From contig CAZFLM010000017.1 in the NCBI GenBank assembly GCA_964519955.1, forward strand, positions 30,145 to 94,144: a DNA stretch of 64,000 bases, written 5' to 3'. The notes under the pieces are model-generated. The model had not been told where the DNA came from. It saw nothing but the letters and a program-made list of their open reading frames with translations, and ran no database searches. The stretch is from CAZFLM01 sp964519955. Lineage in GTDB: Bacteria; Armatimonadota; Chthonomonadetes; Chthonomonadales; CAJBBX01. A program made the translations under genes and the position numbers. Positions 39,017 to 46,973 of this stretch are shown in pieces; positions within the stretch are counted from its first letter, which is position 1, and each line of letters begins with the position of its first letter.

Positions 39017-40366
39017 TCACGGGTTCAGCGCCGGGGCTCCGGGTGGCAGGTTGGGCGGGAGCATGTGCGGCACTCGGCGGTAGTAGCGCTGGGTCTGGGT
39101 GGAGCCCTGGGGGTTGTAGCGGAACATGGAGACGCCCAGGTCACCCAGAACCGACTGGCCATCCTCGTTCGCGGGCACGCCGCCATCGTCCTTGAAGTCC
39201 GGCCCCACGCTGTAGAGCAGGTAGTCGCCATCCTTGGGCCTGTAGACGAGCGGCTTGCCGGAGTACGGGTCGGACGTGAGGCGCGGATCGAGGCCCAGGT
39301 CGGCGAGCGACTTCGGCAGGGCTCCGTGCTCGCCGCGGTAGGCGCGGATGGCCAGGACGACGAGGAGGAGGCGCGAACGGGCGTCGATCAGGTCGAACTT
39401 GGCGGACGCCTGCGCGAACACAGGCACCAGTATCGCTGCGATGCTCGACGTCGGCTCCGGCACGGGCTTGCGCGCCTCGGCGAGTGTCGCGGGGAGGTAG
39501 CGCTCCAGTTCGGCGATGGTCCGGTCGCGCATGAAGCGCCAGCCGATCCTCCCGGCGACGTTTCGGACGCCGACAGGGACGACGCTGGCGTCCCCAGCAC
39601 TCGGGTCGGCTCCCTGGCTTGTCACCCAGAGGAGACCCGATGGTGAGCGGTCGATCTCTCCGATCATGCACCGCTCGAAGTTCTGCTCCGCGGCGAGCGT
39701 GTCGGCATAGGGCGCGCGCCGCACGAGGATCTTCTCCATGCGCCCCGCGAGCCGCCTGGCGTCGGCGGGCGGCACATGCTCTACGGACTGCAGCATGGAC
39801 GCGTGGGCGATGGCCTCGCACGCGATGCCGACCAGCCCATGGATGAACACTCCGCCGCGCCGGACGTCCAGGCCCATCTCGATCGTGTCGAGGCCGTCGG
39901 AGAGGGCTCCGGCATGGTCGCCGCGGGCGCGGCGCACGTCGGCATCGGCGCTCAGCAGGCGAGCCAGGTCCCGAATCCCCGCGAGTTCCGGCATCGTGTG
40001 CGCCGCGGTGCGCATCTCCGGGGCCCGGCATTCCTTGCCGAACGCCTGGCGCATGCGGGCCATCGCCGGGGCGTTGCGCGCGGTGACGACCTCTTCAAGG
40101 GCAAGAGCCGGCGTGGTCTCCTGCCCGGGCTTCGTGCCGTACATGCCCTTGGTGCCGCCGTTGGCCTGCAGCATCCGAGCGGCGGCAACGTAGTCGTCGT
40201 AGCCATTCGGCACCGGCATCGGCGCGGGGGGAGGCACGTCGTAGCGACGGTTTCCCACCGACGCGTAGACGATGGCGAAGACAACCAGGCCGAGCAGGAG
40301 GACGCCGGCGCATCCGCCGCACGTGCAGGCGCAAGGCGAGCGACGGCGTCGCGTCTTCTCAGCCAT
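39017..40366 (-). CDS. YDDY-family anchored protein D (first of the four)
   Basis: A 449-residue paralogue. RRRRSPCACTCGGCAGVLLL contains a Cys cluster next to the membrane helix (about residues 18-36), then PVPNGYDDYVAAARMLQANG, GLDVRRGGVFIHGLVGIACE, and the C-terminal TSDPYSGKPLVYRPKDGDYL, LYSVGPDFKDDGGVPANEDG and YYRRVPHMLPPNLPPGAPAL-NP. The start overlaps the end of purN by 8 bases (ATGGCTGA), so the whole array is probably transcribed from the purN promoter. The function is unknown; the shared blocks suggest an extracellular assembly or binding role. Confidence 0.75.
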   Translation of the reverse strand: MAEKTRRRRSPCACTCGGCAGVLLLGLVVFAIVYASVGNRRYDVPPPAPMPVPNGYDDYVAAARMLQANGGTKGMYGTKPGQETTPALALEEVVTARNAPAMARMRQAFGKECRAPEMRTAAHTMPELAGIRDLARLLSADADVRRARGDHAGALSDGLDTIEMGLDVRRGGVFIHGLVGIACEAIAHASMLQSVEHVPPADARRLAGRMEKILVRRAPYADTLAAEQNFERCMIGEIDRSPSGLLWVTSQGADPSAGDASVVPVGVRNVAGRIGWRFMRDRTIAELERYLPATLAEARKPVPEPTSSIAAILVPVFAQASAKFDLIDARSRLLLVVLAIRAYRGEHGALPKSLADLGLDPRLTSDPYSGKPLVYRPKDGDYLLYSVGPDFKDDGGVPANEDGQSVLGDLGVSMFRYNPQGSTQTQRYYRRVPHMLPPNLPPGAPALNP

Positions 40367-41003
40367 TGCGCTGCCTCACGATGGCGCGGCGGCCGCGGAC
40401 CTCGACATCGGCGTCCGCGAGCAGCGCGATGGCCTCGACGTAGGTGCGGTGCTCGGCGGGCAGCACGCGCGCGGCGAGCGTGTCGGCGGTGTCGTCCGGA
40501 AGCACGGGTACGACCGTCTGCAGCAGGATGGGTCCGCTGTCGTAGTTCTCGTCGACCAGGTGCACCGTGCAGCCGGTGATCTGCATGCCGCTCTCAACCA
40601 CCGCCTCGTGGACATGGTGGCCGTACATGCCGCGCCCGCCGAAGAACGGCAGAAGGGCGGGGTGGATGTTCAGGATGCGGTTGCGGAAGACATCGACGAC
40701 ATTGGGCGGGAGCAGGCGCATGTATCCTGCCAGGCAGATGAGGTTGGCCTCGCGGCGGCCGAGGGCGGCCAGGATCTTCTCACCGTACTCCAGCTCGCGG
40801 CCCTCGTACTTGCGCGGCGAGATGACGACCGTCTCCACGCCGGCCGCGGCCGCCCGTTCCAGCGCCGGCGCGCCGGCGCGAGTTCCAACCACGACGCACA
40901 CCTCGCCCGGGATGCGCCCATCGGCGCACGCGTCCAAGATGGCCTGGAGGTTCGAGCCCCTGCCCTGCCCACTGACAAACACCGCAATACGTACCGCGCC
41001 CAT
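40359..41003 (-). CDS. purN: Phosphoribosylglycinamide formyltransferase
   Basis: GAR transformylase (EC 2.1.2.2), the third step of purine synthesis, using 10-formyltetrahydrofolate. The 214-residue length fits. The start RIAVFVSGQGRGSNLQAILD is the phosphate-binding loop, LAGYMRLLPP and the catalytic NIHPALLPFF (Asn, His) follow, and VDENYDSGPILLQ carries the catalytic Asp. GAGGAG precedes the ATG at 41003. It is the first gene of an apparent operon with the four YDDY paralogues; other pur genes are absent, so purN has been separated from its usual partners. One oddity is FFGGRGMYG where FPGxHG is more common, as seen in a known purN subset. Confidence 0.93.
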   Translation of the reverse strand: MGAVRIAVFVSGQGRGSNLQAILDACADGRIPGEVCVVVGTRAGAPALERAAAAGVETVVISPRKYEGRELEYGEKILAALGRREANLICLAGYMRLLPPNVVDVFRNRILNIHPALLPFFGGRGMYGHHVHEAVVESGMQITGCTVHLVDENYDSGPILLQTVVPVLPDDTADTLAARVLPAEHRTYVEAIALLADADVEVRGRRAIVRQRNG

Positions 41004-41171
41004 GGTCTCGTCTCCTCGTCGCTATCGATCGGTGAGCCGCTTGCCCCAGATAAGTCCAACTTCAAGCGCCCTCGCCCTAACAGGCTCCACCGGCGGCCGC
41101 CCCGCTGGCGCACCGGCCTATTCGCGGCAACCAGGGCCAGAATTGCATAAGCTTGCTGCGCACAACCTGTA

Positions 41172-42119
41172 CTATTTCGCCCGCCTGAGGGACATCCATT
41201 CGCGCCAGGACTGCAGCAGGCGCCGGTAGAGGCCGGCAGCCGCGAGGGCGTCCGGCTGCTGCAGCACGCGCCGCGGCGCCAGGCTGTCCAGCAGCATCTC
41301 CATGCGCACCAGCGTCCGGCAGGCCAGCACGGCGCGTTCGAGGGGACCGGGCTTGCCCAGGACGTCGATCCACCCCCGCAGGTAGGCCGCCTGGACGCGG
41401 TTGCGGTCTGGGGCCGCGGCGATATGCCTGACGGCAGGCTGCTGCAGCTCCTCGAGGCCCAGGAACGCGGCGCCGAGGTAAGCAGAGCCCCAGTCCATCA
41501 GCCGGACGCCCCGGTCGGTGAGCGCCACGTTGCCGGCGTGCAGGTCGCCGTGGACGATGGTGCTCGGGACGACGGACGCGTCGCATGCGAGGTCGGTCGT
41601 TGCCCAGACGATCTGCTCCAGGTCCATCTCGTAGCCGAACAGGTCGGGCGCTGCCTTCGGCGCGACGTCGAGCAGGCGCAGGGCGCAATCCTCCCAACGT
41701 GCCGCGTCCAGGAGCGGCAGTCCGGTCGAGGCCAGCTCGTCCGTATCGGCCAAACAGGCGACCTGCACCGCGGCCAAGGCAGAGGCGGCGGCGACGTAGC
41801 CATCGGCGTTCGGCTCGTCCACGAGGCGCCTCTCGCCCAGGTCCTCCATGACAACCCAGTACAAGTTTCGCTCGTGATCTTCTTCAAAAGCAACGATTCT
41901 GGGGACGGACTCCGGGGCCAGGCGAGCGAGCATCCATGAGAGCGCCAGCTCGCGACGGCGGGTCTCGCGCACGGCCTTGAACACGAAGCTGTCGCCTGCC
42001 GAGAGCCTGACGCGGCAGACCAGCAGCCCCTGCGTGCCACCCAGTTGCTCGACCTGCGCCCCCTCGGCCGGACCACCCACGACCGATGCCACACAGGCCG
42101 CGATCTCCTCGTCGAGCAC
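41172..42119 (-). CDS. APH-family (aminoglycoside/choline kinase-like) phosphotransferase
   Basis: A 315-residue kinase-fold protein. FVFKAVRETRRRELAL has the nucleotide-binding Lys and a Glu on the next helix, LYWVVMEDLGERRL is the hinge, STIVHGDLHAGNVALTDRG is the Brenner-type catalytic loop (HxDxxxxN), and VRLMDWGSAYLG is the metal-binding D-x-G analogue. The substrate could be a small alcohol, sugar or antibiotic; nothing in the context decides it, and calling it a resistance gene would be unjustified. The GTG at 42119 is chosen because GGGAGGA lies nine bases upstream; an ATG at 42143 is possible but lacks a ribosome-binding site and lies only about 10 bases after the expected transcription start. 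Confidence 0.85.
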   Translation of the reverse strand: MLDEEIAACVASVVGGPAEGAQVEQLGGTQGLLVCRVRLSAGDSFVFKAVRETRRRELALSWMLARLAPESVPRIVAFEEDHERNLYWVVMEDLGERRLVDEPNADGYVAAASALAAVQVACLADTDELASTGLPLLDAARWEDCALRLLDVAPKAAPDLFGYEMDLEQIVWATTDLACDASVVPSTIVHGDLHAGNVALTDRGVRLMDWGSAYLGAAFLGLEELQQPAVRHIAAAPDRNRVQAAYLRGWIDVLGKPGPLERAVLACRTLVRMEMLLDSLAPRRVLQQPDALAAAGLYRRLLQSWREWMSLRRAK

Positions 42120-42161
42120 CGCGTTCGTCCTCCCACGGCCCATCGGCCGGGCGCTGGGCCC

Positions 42162-42191
42162 ATTATACGGGCGCCCCTACCCCCCGGTCAA
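42162..42191 (-). promoter_or_regulatory. Strong promoter TTGACC-N18-TATAAT for the phosphotransferase gene
   Basis: On the minus strand TTGACC (42191-42186) and a perfect TATAAT (42167-42162) are separated by 18 bases. Transcription should start near 42155, giving a leader of about 35 bases to the GTG at 42119. Confidence 0.75.
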
Positions 42192-42407
42192 GCGAGCACC
42201 GATGGCCCCCGCGGGCCCCTTATGTGTTACACGCGTGAGTCTTTGATTGGGCGAAGACGCGAAAACCTGCAACATTGCCACCGCGCGATTGTCTCACCGG
42301 GTGGGACAAGTCCAAGAGCCCTTTACATAGCCCGGGAGAAAGCAATGCAGAGCAATCATTCGTTCGAGTTCGAAGCCGGATCTACCCACATGGAGGAGGA
42401 TCTACCG

Positions 42408-43364
42408 ATGAACTGCGATCAGGTCTGGGATCTCTTGTCGGTGTACGCCGACGGTGAGACCAACCCCCACGAGACGACGATGGTCGAGGACCACATCGCC
42501 TCGTGCGAGAGCTGCGCAGCCGACTTGGCGTTCCTGCAGAGCACTTCGGTCTCGCTGCGGGACGTTCCCGAAGTCGAGCCGCCCGCGTCGCTCCGCCACG
42601 CCATTCTGGCAGCGACCGTCAACCGCCCCACCTGGCAGGATCGGCTGGCCGCCGCGGCGCGCCGCACGCTGGTTCCCGCCCCGCTCCGCTACGGCGCACT
42701 GGCCGCAGCCGGCGCCGCTGCCGCTCTGACGTTCGTGATGATCCACGACGGCGGCGTGCAGCTCAACAACCCCGTCGAGTACAAGCCGAGCGCTCCCGCG
42801 GTCGCCGAAGTGCGCACCCAGCCTCAGTTGAACACCGCCATCTCGATGCCGCCCGCACATCCGCTGAGCGGCGCCCCTACGCGGACGATCGGGACCTTCG
42901 CCCGGACGACGTCGCAGCGCTCCAACTCGACGCTGGCGACGGTCCGCCTGGCGAGCGCGGCCAGCCCGTCCGCCAAGAACGGCGCTCTGAAGCCGCGGCC
43001 TGAGACGGCAGCCCCGATCACCGTCAGCCCCGCGTTCAAGCTCAAGGTCCAGGATCCGGGCACCAACGGCGGCGACTTCAACGATGCTCCGCCCGTCGTG
43101 GCCTCCACCCCTGCGAACACGGTGGACAGCCACGGCCCCGAGACCCTGGTGGGCAGCGCCCCGGTTGACGAGAGCCTCGGCAGCCAGAAGGGGTCGCGGA
43201 TCATCCTGGCATCGTCCACGACGGTCGACGCCGGAGGGGTAGCGACGCTCGCAGACCTCAGGCGCAGCCTGAAGGACCAGGAGAGCAAGGTCTCCGCCAG
43301 CGAGTTGCGCCAGCGAATGCGCGATCACCAGATCCGCATCGACGTGATCAAGGGCAGCTTCTAG
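42408..43364 (+). CDS. Zinc-finger anti-sigma factor-like membrane protein (orphan)
   Basis: A 318-residue protein. It starts MNCDQVWDLLSVYADGE, with HIASCESCAADL giving the HxxxCxxC zinc-binding anti-sigma (ZAS) signature at about residues 29-40. One membrane helix follows (LRYGALAAAGAAAALTFVMI, about residues 88-107), and then a long, low-complexity Ala/Pro/Ser/Thr-rich exterior part. Such proteins hold an ECF sigma factor at the membrane until a signal releases it, but no sigma gene lies next to it. The ATG at 42408 has GGAGGAGGA seven bases before; an in-frame ATG at 42345 with GGGAGA is an alternative. The large barrel protein follows 54 bases later and may be in the same operon. Confidence 0.85.
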   Translation: MNCDQVWDLLSVYADGETNPHETTMVEDHIASCESCAADLAFLQSTSVSLRDVPEVEPPASLRHAILAATVNRPTWQDRLAAAARRTLVPAPLRYGALAAAGAAAALTFVMIHDGGVQLNNPVEYKPSAPAVAEVRTQPQLNTAISMPPAHPLSGAPTRTIGTFARTTSQRSNSTLATVRLASAASPSAKNGALKPRPETAAPITVSPAFKLKVQDPGTNGGDFNDAPPVVASTPANTVDSHGPETLVGSAPVDESLGSQKGSRIILASSTTVDAGGVATLADLRRSLKDQESKVSASELRQRMRDHQIRIDVIKGSF

Positions 43365-43418
43365 TTCCCAGATCCCAAGCCGTATCCCGTTCCCGTTGAT
43401 CGAGACGGAGGCGAAAAG

Positions 43419-46400
43419 ATGCAGCGAATAGAACGCAAGATCGCGTGTGTGGCCCTTCTGGCGGCGACCCTCATCGGGGGATCGCCGTTGCTGGCGTCTG
43501 GACAAACCGGCGCCGGCGCGCAGACGATCAACTGGCGAGACAGCCAGTCCGATCCGATTCGCGCTCAGAACCTCACCTACGTGGATCAGAACGGCACAGC
43601 CAAGTCGGCGACGACGGACTGCGCGGAGATCCTGCGCGGCACCGGCAGCCGGGCCGGCTACACGCTGTCTCACGGGGGCATCGTCCCGGGCAGCGTATCT
43701 GTGTCCGTCGGAGTCCGCACGCTGAAGGCCAATGTCGAGTACTACCTCGACTACGCCAACGGCATGCTCGCGTTCGCCGAACCGGTGCGCCAGTTCGACA
43801 CGATTCGCGTCCAGTACCGCTACGTGAGCGGCATGGATGCGTCCCGTGCGCTCTCGGGCATCTCCGGCTTCACGCTGAACTTCGCCAAGACCTCCCTGAA
43901 CCTCGGCTACGGCATCTCGGACGGCGGCAACGGCCTGGCCTTCAACACGTACGGCCTGGGCATGAACGCGACCGTCTCGAAGGGGATGAACCTGTCGGGT
44001 CTGATGTACTTCAGCGACCCGTCGTCCAGCAACGGCAACCTGTCGCAGGCCACCGGCCTGAGCGGCGCGGCGACGTCTCGCAAGGCCAACGCCTCATCGG
44101 CCAAGAGCGGCACCCTGATCGCCCAGAACCTGGCCTACACGTCCGGCAAGTCCAAGTTCCGCGCGACCTATCAGGACGTCGGAAGCTCCTTCAACGGCTT
44201 CCAGTCGATGCGTCAGAACAACGCCAAGAACGCCGAGGCGCTCGCGCAAATCGCCAACCTGGAGAAGGAGCGCGGGATCAAGCGTCTGGGCTTTGGTGCG
44301 GGCCTAGGCCTCACCAAGGGCGGGGACCTGTCGTTGGATTGGGACCAGATCCAGGACGCATCGGGCGACATCACCAAGCAGGCGATCGCCTACACGTCCA
44401 AGTCGCTCAACATGAAGTTCGCCACGCAGCAGGTCGGCAGCAAGTTCAGCGCGTTCAAGAACCTGCGCGAGACCGAAGCTGCGCAGTGGGCCAAGGAAGC
44501 CGGCATCAGCCGGACGGACATGAGTCTGGGATTCCAGGCTAGCAAGACGAGTGCGTTGTCGTTCACGAGCAACTCGTTCGGCGACAGCACGGGCAAGATC
44601 ACGCGTCAGCGATTCGACTTCACGGCGAACCAGGCCGCGCTTTCGTTCTCGAGTTCGAAGGCCGACTCTTCGTTTACGCGCGCGAGCGCGATGAGCGACG
44701 CCGAGAAGACCGCGATGGCGCTGGAGATCCGCCGGCAGTACAAGCCGACGGCCACCGCCGCCGAGGTGACGCAGAAGGATCGCGATCAGCTCGCCGCCAG
44801 CGCCGGCGTCAGCCGGAACCAGGTGGCGTTCTCGACGCCCGTGGGCAAGCAGTCCTCGATGGGGTTCTACTCCTCGTCGCTGTCGGACACGACCGGCGGC
44901 GTCAAGCGCAGCGGCTTCACGCTGGCGACGCGCGGCATGTCGTTCTCCTATCTCGACCAGAGCATCTCGAGCGGGTTCACTCGCGTCTCGTCGCTGAGTG
45001 AGTTCGAGCGCTCGCAGCTTGGCAACGAGGTCGGCCTGAGCCGCAAGTCGATGGCTCTGGACCTCACGCTGGGCAAGATCTCCAAGTTCGCTTTCAGCCA
45101 GCTCCTGATCGGTGGGACCGGCGGCGGGCTCTCTCGCCAGTCGTTCGCCTTCCAGACCAAGGGCATCGATGCCAAGCTGAACATCGGCAGCACCGACTCG
45201 GGCTTCAGCCGCGCCAGCGACCTGGCGGGCATGAGCGACGCCGAGAAGGCCGCCATCAGCTCCGAGCGCGGCTTCAAGCGCACCGACCTGACGACGAACA
45301 TCACCGCGTTCAAGGGCATGACGCTCAACACCTACACCTACTCGGCGCGCAACGCGGCCGAGCAGCTTGGGCGCGACATCTACCGCTACAACGTGGCGTG
45401 GCAGGCGAGCAAGACGCTCAAGATGAACTACCTGTCCGAGGGCAACGGCAGCTCGCAGGCCGGCAAGACGATGACCGGCATCGACCACAGCCTGCTGACG
45501 TTCGAGAACGCGTTCGCCAAGTCGAGGATGAGGCTGACGGGCTACTACGACACGCTGACGACCACCACCAGCGGCGTCCGCGCGCCCACGACGACCACAA
45601 GCTTCCTGCACTTCGAGAGCAGCGCTCTGAAGGCCGCGAACCTGGTCAGCGAGATGAAGCGCATCGACTACGGCAACGGTCACTTCGCCAACACGATGCA
45701 GCTCGACATGAACTACAAGGCGTCGAAGAACCTGTCGCTCGTGTTCAACCATCTGGGCCTCGACTGCGGCAAGGACGCTTCGTCCGACATGAACTCGATG
45801 CAGTGGACGTGGCAGGCCAGCAAGACGATGGCCATCAGCGGCACCTACGCTCTGACGACGACCAACACGAACACGGACACGGCCGTTCGCAGCCTGTCGA
45901 TCAGCGACACCGTCGCCAAGAACCTGAACTTCAAGACCACCTTCGCCGAGGTGGCGGTCGATCACGGCAACTACAATCGCCAGGCGGGGTTCTCCTTCAG
46001 CAACGCCAAGCCGATGAACATCCTCGGCATGAAGAACGCCACCGTGACGATGTCCTATGCCGGCGCGTCCAACGCGGGCAAGCTCCAGAAGGAGTCGGTC
46101 GGCGCCAAGCTGCAGGGCAACATCGGCAAGAACGTGCTTGCGTTCGAGTACGGTGGGGCGCTCGATGAGAAGGGCAACGGCAACCAGGCGCGCGCCTTCT
46201 CGTTCACCAGCGACCGCAATGAGAAGCTGCCGTTCCACTTCGACATCAGCTACAAGGCTCGCAGCATCAACGGCGGCAGCATTCAGTTGGTGCGGAAGTA
46301 CAACGCCGACCTGAAGCTCGACAAGCTGACCAAGCTGACCTACACGTACAACACGCTGCCCGAGGGCGCGAACAACGCGATCGCGCAGACCGGCGCCGAG

Positions 46401-46733
46401 GCCTTCGGCCTGAGCCGCGTGCTCAGCAAGAACATGAACTTCACGTTGAACTACGGCAAGTCGTTCGACACGGCCAAGAACACCAAGGTCAACAAGCTCG
46501 CCGCGCTGCTGTCCGGCAAGACCGACAAGTTCAGCGCGCTGCAGGTTGGGTACAGCGTCGACCTCAGCAGCGTCAGCGGCGCCGCGACGAACGCCCACAC
46601 CGTCTCGCTCGGCTACAGCCGCAACATCGATGCCGACCACGCGCTGGGCATCTCCACCGCCTACACGATGAATGGCGTCGCCGGCGTGCGCGACGACGTG
46701 ACCACCAACGTTGAGTTCAAGACCCGCTTCTGA
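43419..46733 (+). CDS. Large outer-membrane beta-barrel-like protein with internal repeats
   Basis: A 1104-residue exported protein. A signal peptide (IACVALLAATLIGGSPLLA) and a small N-terminal domain (to about residue 145, ending FDTIRVQYRYVSG) precede a very long series of amphipathic beta strands. It ends VEFKTRF, with the C-terminal Phe typical of outer-membrane barrels handled by BAM. Between residues 250 and 625 at least five 75-100-residue modules recur, each with a [SD]-S-[GF]-F-[TSN]-x-x-x-x-[LM] turn, a short charged helix and a closing G-[IVF]-[SK]-R (for example SGFTRVSSLSEFERSQLGNE then VGLSRKS). Charged helical loops alternating with strands suggest surface-exposed segments. 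ACGGAGGCG precedes the ATG. The function is unknown: a porin, adhesin or secretion pore are all possible. Confidence 0.75.
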   Translation: MQRIERKIACVALLAATLIGGSPLLASGQTGAGAQTINWRDSQSDPIRAQNLTYVDQNGTAKSATTDCAEILRGTGSRAGYTLSHGGIVPGSVSVSVGVRTLKANVEYYLDYANGMLAFAEPVRQFDTIRVQYRYVSGMDASRALSGISGFTLNFAKTSLNLGYGISDGGNGLAFNTYGLGMNATVSKGMNLSGLMYFSDPSSSNGNLSQATGLSGAATSRKANASSAKSGTLIAQNLAYTSGKSKFRATYQDVGSSFNGFQSMRQNNAKNAEALAQIANLEKERGIKRLGFGAGLGLTKGGDLSLDWDQIQDASGDITKQAIAYTSKSLNMKFATQQVGSKFSAFKNLRETEAAQWAKEAGISRTDMSLGFQASKTSALSFTSNSFGDSTGKITRQRFDFTANQAALSFSSSKADSSFTRASAMSDAEKTAMALEIRRQYKPTATAAEVTQKDRDQLAASAGVSRNQVAFSTPVGKQSSMGFYSSSLSDTTGGVKRSGFTLATRGMSFSYLDQSISSGFTRVSSLSEFERSQLGNEVGLSRKSMALDLTLGKISKFAFSQLLIGGTGGGLSRQSFAFQTKGIDAKLNIGSTDSGFSRASDLAGMSDAEKAAISSERGFKRTDLTTNITAFKGMTLNTYTYSARNAAEQLGRDIYRYNVAWQASKTLKMNYLSEGNGSSQAGKTMTGIDHSLLTFENAFAKSRMRLTGYYDTLTTTTSGVRAPTTTTSFLHFESSALKAANLVSEMKRIDYGNGHFANTMQLDMNYKASKNLSLVFNHLGLDCGKDASSDMNSMQWTWQASKTMAISGTYALTTTNTNTDTAVRSLSISDTVAKNLNFKTTFAEVAVDHGNYNRQAGFSFSNAKPMNILGMKNATVTMSYAGASNAGKLQKESVGAKLQGNIGKNVLAFEYGGALDEKGNGNQARAFSFTSDRNEKLPFHFDISYKARSINGGSIQLVRKYNADLKLDKLTKLTYTYNTLPEGANNAIAQTGAEAFGLSRVLSKNMNFTLNYGKSFDTAKNTKVNKLAALLSGKTDKFSALQVGYSVDLSSVSGAATNAHTVSLGYSRNIDADHALGISTAYTMNGVAGVRDDVTTNVEFKTRF

Positions 46734-46973
46734 ATCGGCCCTCTCACTCGCCATCCATCCACTTATCTAGCAAGCCTAGCAATCAGACAGATTAGTCCGC
46801 TCCGCCGAACCGCAGCCGAAGCAAGCCCCCTCCCCTGGCCGAACCGCCGACGCAAGCCCCGCGCAACGCCCGTTAGCCGCCACCCTGCAGGATTAGCCCT
46901 GAACCCGTTACAATAATGTAAGGGAACTCGTCGTCTCCCGCGTACCCCACACACCGCCCTTCCGGAGGATCGG

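Noticed and set aside
34916..40366. Type II secretion pseudopilin cluster
   Set aside because: The C-terminal blocks resemble GspG, but none of the four proteins has a prepilin leader (G-FTLIE) and no gsp ATPase, platform or secretin genes are nearby.
41172..42119. Aminoglycoside resistance gene
   Set aside because: The kinase fold is clear, but the APH superfamily contains many metabolic kinases and no resistance-specific sequence or mobile context is present.
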